A stretch of DNA of 64,000 nucleotides from Phlebotomus papatasi (taxonomy: Eukaryota > Arthropoda > Insecta > Diptera > Psychodidae): contig NC_077223.1 in NCBI RefSeq assembly GCF_024763615.1, positions 47,616,627 through 47,680,626 of the forward strand, in the 5' to 3' direction. Numbering within the stretch: position 1 is the first letter of the stretch; each line of letters opens with the position of its first letter. This document shows positions 60,614 to 64,000 of the stretch, one piece after another. Under the pieces are notes generated by a model. The model searched no databases. It saw only the letters and a list, made by a program, of their open reading frames with translations, and was not told where the DNA came from. The translations under genes and the position numbers were made by a program.

Positions 60614-61661
60614 CTCCTGAAAAACATAGACATCCCTCATCATCAGACGGTGATTTCTTGCTGTCCTTCATCTCACGCGTTAATTCATTCATGCAGCGTT
60701 GGTAGTAGTCATAGTCTTTGAGATACCACACTGGTGGCCAGCGATGTTCCCTCAAATATTCCTGATTGTCCGGATGTAGTGCCTTGAGACTCTTTGGTGA
60801 CACGCGACAGATGATGTTGTAGTTGACACACAAGTACGACATGCACCATTCGGCCAATTGATGGGCATTGTGGAGCTGAGGAAAGGAGCACAAGAGATCG
60901 TGTTGACCACAGGAATTGCAATGTATGGTGGGGAATAAGGATTTTCAGGAGGTACCTTAACCGGCTCCAGGAGTTTCAAGCAATGTTCCACGGCCTCGCT
61001 ACTCTCATTTTGTGACATTCTTGTTAAATCCTCTATAACGCGACATTCTACAAGATTCAATAGTCTAGGTAAACATAATCTATTGGCTAATTCTAGTAAA
61101 TTCAGACATTTATCCGCAGATATTGGAGGTATTTCGTCTGTATAGAGATAACACAGTAGTTTATGGAATGTGTATTCTGTCACACCCGGAAAGACAATCT
61201 GAAAGATCATCAAGTATATTGGAATTGCATCTCATACAAATAAAATGTAAAAAAAAATGACTCACCACATTGGCATGAGCTTCCCGGAAGTCGCCGTTGA
61301 GCATTGCTCTCATAACATCGCAACGTGCTACAAGAATGGCTCGATGAGCTTTCACGTGACCATCATCTAGCTCAAAACTTAAATCACCAAATAATCCACC
61401 GTTCACACATAATTTCTCCAGATTTTTCCGGACACACTAATTGAACGAGAAAGGGTAAGAGAAAAAAAAAAACAATAGCCAGACAATATTAATTGGTATT
61501 CAATTATTGTAATATTAGTTCTCAGAGTCCATCTCATTAGCACTCACCGTCGAATGGTGCTGAATAGTTTCGTCATTCATGAAGTTCTGATTGGATTGAA
61601 TATTGGAGAGAAGTACAGACAATTGAGGAAGTTCAAGGAATTCAGCCGCTTGTCGAATTTC
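60614..61661 (-). CDS. RhoBTB: RhoBTB GTPase-like protein, 3' part (partial)
   Basis: Atypical Rho protein that pairs with Cullin 3 through its BTB domains. Four internal coding exons on the minus strand: 61661-61548, 61436-61266, 61198-60956 and 60875-60614, all phase-compatible (263 codons). The first gives the end of BTB1 (EFLELPQLSVLLSNIQ, NFMNDETI). The next two give BTB2: LFGDLSFELDDGHVKAHRAI, then FHKLLCYLYTDEIPPISADK and LANRLCLPRLLNLVE. The last gives the BACK-like C-terminal region (HQLAEWCMSYLCVNYNIICR, EHRWPPVWYLKDYDYYQR) ending GCLCFSG. The final exon ends in phase 1 at a GTAATT donor. The terminal exon may be the strong acceptor at about 56077 (giving a very short DHFALW tail) or elsewhere. 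The GTPase domain and first BTB start lie beyond the right edge. Confidence 0.88.
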
Positions 61662-64000
61662 CTGGATAGAGAAGAAGTTTTTTTTCTTATAGAAAGACAA
61701 TTTGAATTAAATCCAATAAGATACTGTTATCATCTGCATCTCTAATTGACTTTTGTTTCTAACAAGTTAATTTTTCTTCAAAACTTTTCTCTCAACTTTA
61801 GCACAAAACAATCTTTGATGGTGAATTAACAGTTTTCTTAGACAAATTCCATTACCAGAAGCAATCCTATTGAAGCGGTCTGAAAAAACGTCGAAAGTGA
61901 CACAGTATTATATCGAGATAATCTCCTCTGTTTTAGTAAGAATTCTATATGATTTCACACTGTTCTGTTTCTCTTTGATTGGTGAAGAATGACCATCTAC
62001 TCTAAGCATAATTTGTGCATTATATTGTGATTTTTTATTCAACTCCACTAAATCTAAATACTCAAACTTTCAACTCTAGCTTTAAAAAGTGACATAATTT
62101 TACAATACCCTTTACCAAAAATTCTTTAGCGGTACCGTAAAGGGATGAGTAATGTGTTTGGTCGGCACAAAGCGCCAGGCTGAAAGGAGCATTTTTTTTT
62201 AGACAATTCAATTTTTGCAATTTTTACCACAGATTGGGTTCTTGCTTATATTCTTTCAAGATTTTATGTCAAAATTTAATTTAAAAAAATACTTTAATCT
62301 CCTTAGAGGCTTCTGGGTTTGCCCAATTTTTCTTAAGGCTTTCTGAACACTTCTCTGATTTCTTTTAGAAATCATGATCAGGTTTTAATGAATAACCTTC
62401 CATATACCTTAATTTCATTCCGAATTTTACCTTCTACATTTCCTCAGAAAGGAATTATTGTGAAAAAAAAGGATTTTATTTTGTACGGGAGCTACTATAA
62501 GGAATAATAAGCATAAAGGGAAGCACATATTATAAATAAATAGTTTACAGGCCTTCCATTAAACTTGATTCCATGTCAAGTTTTAGCTTTTCTACTTCTT
62601 TTCAAAAAAGGAGCTGTAATGAAAAAAGTCTTCATTTTGTATGAGGGCTACAGGAAAGATGAGTGGGAGAAGAAAATAGTATGCATGGATAAAAAGCTCA
62701 AGTCATGCACTGACCCCAAATCAAATTTTATCAGGATTAATTCAACCGATTTTGAGAAATTCGATGGAAGAATAGTAGTTTTTCCAAAAGATAAAAGTGT
62801 TTTTACACGGATTCCCGACAAATAAGGAGAAATGGGGCAACTTTGAATTAGGGTTCCTTTAAAAATGGATTTTTCTCCTATTTTTAAAAGGAATTAAGGC
62901 TTATCATAATGTAATTTAGTTTCACAATGGGTTTGTAATGCTAAATAACATCACGGTAAGGTTCAGTTTCGTTTAAAAAATAAGGGAGAAAGAGCTCATT
63001 TTTAAAGCTGCCCCAAATTCAAAGATGCCCCTCTTCTTCCTATCTTAGTCTCGTCAATTTTTACACCTATCTCTACTCCCATCTGAGGAATTCACATAAA
63101 TAGGCCGACGAAGATTGGTTAATTATTACTTACTATTTTTCATTACCGCTTCCGGTGTTTTACTGCTCGAACTCAAATAGAGGGCAGTTAATCGAACTTT
63201 TTTTTCAATTAGTCACCGCCCTGGAGCTTAAACGGTGAGAGATATCAACTTCTGGTCTTCGCTGATCCCCAATAAAAAACCAATGTCTCTAGACATTTTA
63301 TTCCTCGCCCCCTCCAACCCCTCCAAAACCACGCTTTTTTGTTTTATTTGGAAAACGTATCCTATGATTTCCTTTATTTTTGGATATGTTTGAAGGTGGT
63401 TAAGATTTCGTCCAAACATACATATGACCTAAAAAATTCGCCATCTTGAATTTTCGAAGGAGAAAGTTTAACCACTTTGAAGGGCCTATTTTTCTCAACC
63501 GATTTGATTAAATTTGGATTTTTTGGAAAGGCCTTGAAATTTTCCACCCAACTGCATCCGTCACAATCGGTAAAGAATCAGTTATGTACCCATAAATGAC
63601 CTATCTTTTTTCACTTACATTCGAAATAATGGTTAATTTAAGCAAAATACGCTCCCATATGCAAAGATATGTATCAATAATGGATTTTGATCCAACAACA
63701 TTTTGCGAAAAAAATTCTCATCAGGCACATTTTGTAGCTTTATGATAGGACTCTCCAAGAAAAAAAAATTTGAGACGAAATATGAATTAGATCCTGGGAT
63801 TATTAATTTTTTTTTAGAGAACATTGATGCAATCTTGCCTCTACTGCATTGTTTGGGATAATAGTAACATGTTTTATTAAAAAAATCATAATTGATCGGA
63901 AAATAGGATCGACGTTTTTCCGATATTTGCACGAACTCAAAGATGTGAAGAATTCGCCCATTTAAAAAAATCTGATTATTGTACTACATTTTCTTAAAAA
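61662..64000. other. RhoBTB intron / upstream DNA, no exon recognised
   Basis: AT-rich DNA in which no GTPase-domain or BTB1 exon can be seen on the minus strand. The 86-codon plus ORF at 62565-62825 (MKKVFILYEGYRKDEWEKK) has no family I know and lies in repeat-like DNA. The 63235-63425 block is another copy of the TTTTTGGATATGTTT dispersed repeat. Confidence 0.4.

Noticed and set aside
62565..62825. 86-aa plus-strand ORF (MKKVFILYEGYRK...)
   Set aside because: No recognisable domain, AT-rich codon use, located in repeat-like DNA within a likely RhoBTB intron.

Overview
This is a eukaryotic nuclear window, most likely from a dipteran insect. The reasons are short introns with canonical GT-AG ends, AT-rich non-coding DNA packed with small transposons, a ribosomal protein L23A carrying the insect histone-H1-like Ala/Lys tail, and a CO2-receptor-type gustatory receptor of the Gr21a/Gr1 kind. 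A lower fly (sand fly or mosquito relative) fits best, but the species cannot be fixed from the sequence alone. All exon coordinates below come from reading splice sites and checking phase by hand.

Six protein-coding loci are supported. Plus strand: RpL23A (117-1823), signal peptide peptidase (7598-12881) and an OTUD5-type deubiquitinase (35070-41753). Minus strand: Smg5 of nonsense-mediated decay (34337 down to 13699), a CO2-receptor-family gustatory receptor (50127 down to 45034), and the 3' half of RhoBTB (61661 down to 60614, running off the right edge). A short GC-rich minus-strand ORF at 56393-56193 with an N-myristoylation-like start is probably a seventh, unidentified gene. Spp and Smg5 are convergent, with poly(A) signals under 200 bp apart. 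Smg5 and Otud5 are divergent and share a roughly 700-bp upstream region containing a perfect CRE palindrome.

Most of the window is transposon-derived. Smg5 is the extreme case: two introns of 10.9 kb and 6.6 kb, stuffed with nested elements, separate a 38-nt first coding exon from the body and the PIN domain. Intron 1 holds a nearly complete CR1-group LINE (ORF1 with a PHD-type finger, ORF2 with endonuclease and reverse transcriptase), itself sitting inside an older TA-flanked DNA element. Intron 2 holds a 5'-truncated relative. Both LINEs end in pentanucleotide tails. Around the genes are many foldback and MITE families in several copies: TTAA-flanked piggyBac-like ones; TA-flanked ones with GGG- or CAGT-type ends, three of which carry decayed pogo/psq-type helix-turn-helix coding remnants; and a 317-bp solo LTR with a clean 5-bp duplication that cut a MITE in two.

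The genes are ordinary single-copy housekeeping or sensory genes with no shared pathway. No tRNA, rRNA or CRISPR array was seen. The stretches 1.9-7.5 kb, 41.8-45.0 kb, 50.1-55.8 kb, 57.1-60.3 kb and 61.7-64 kb contain no recognisable host gene.
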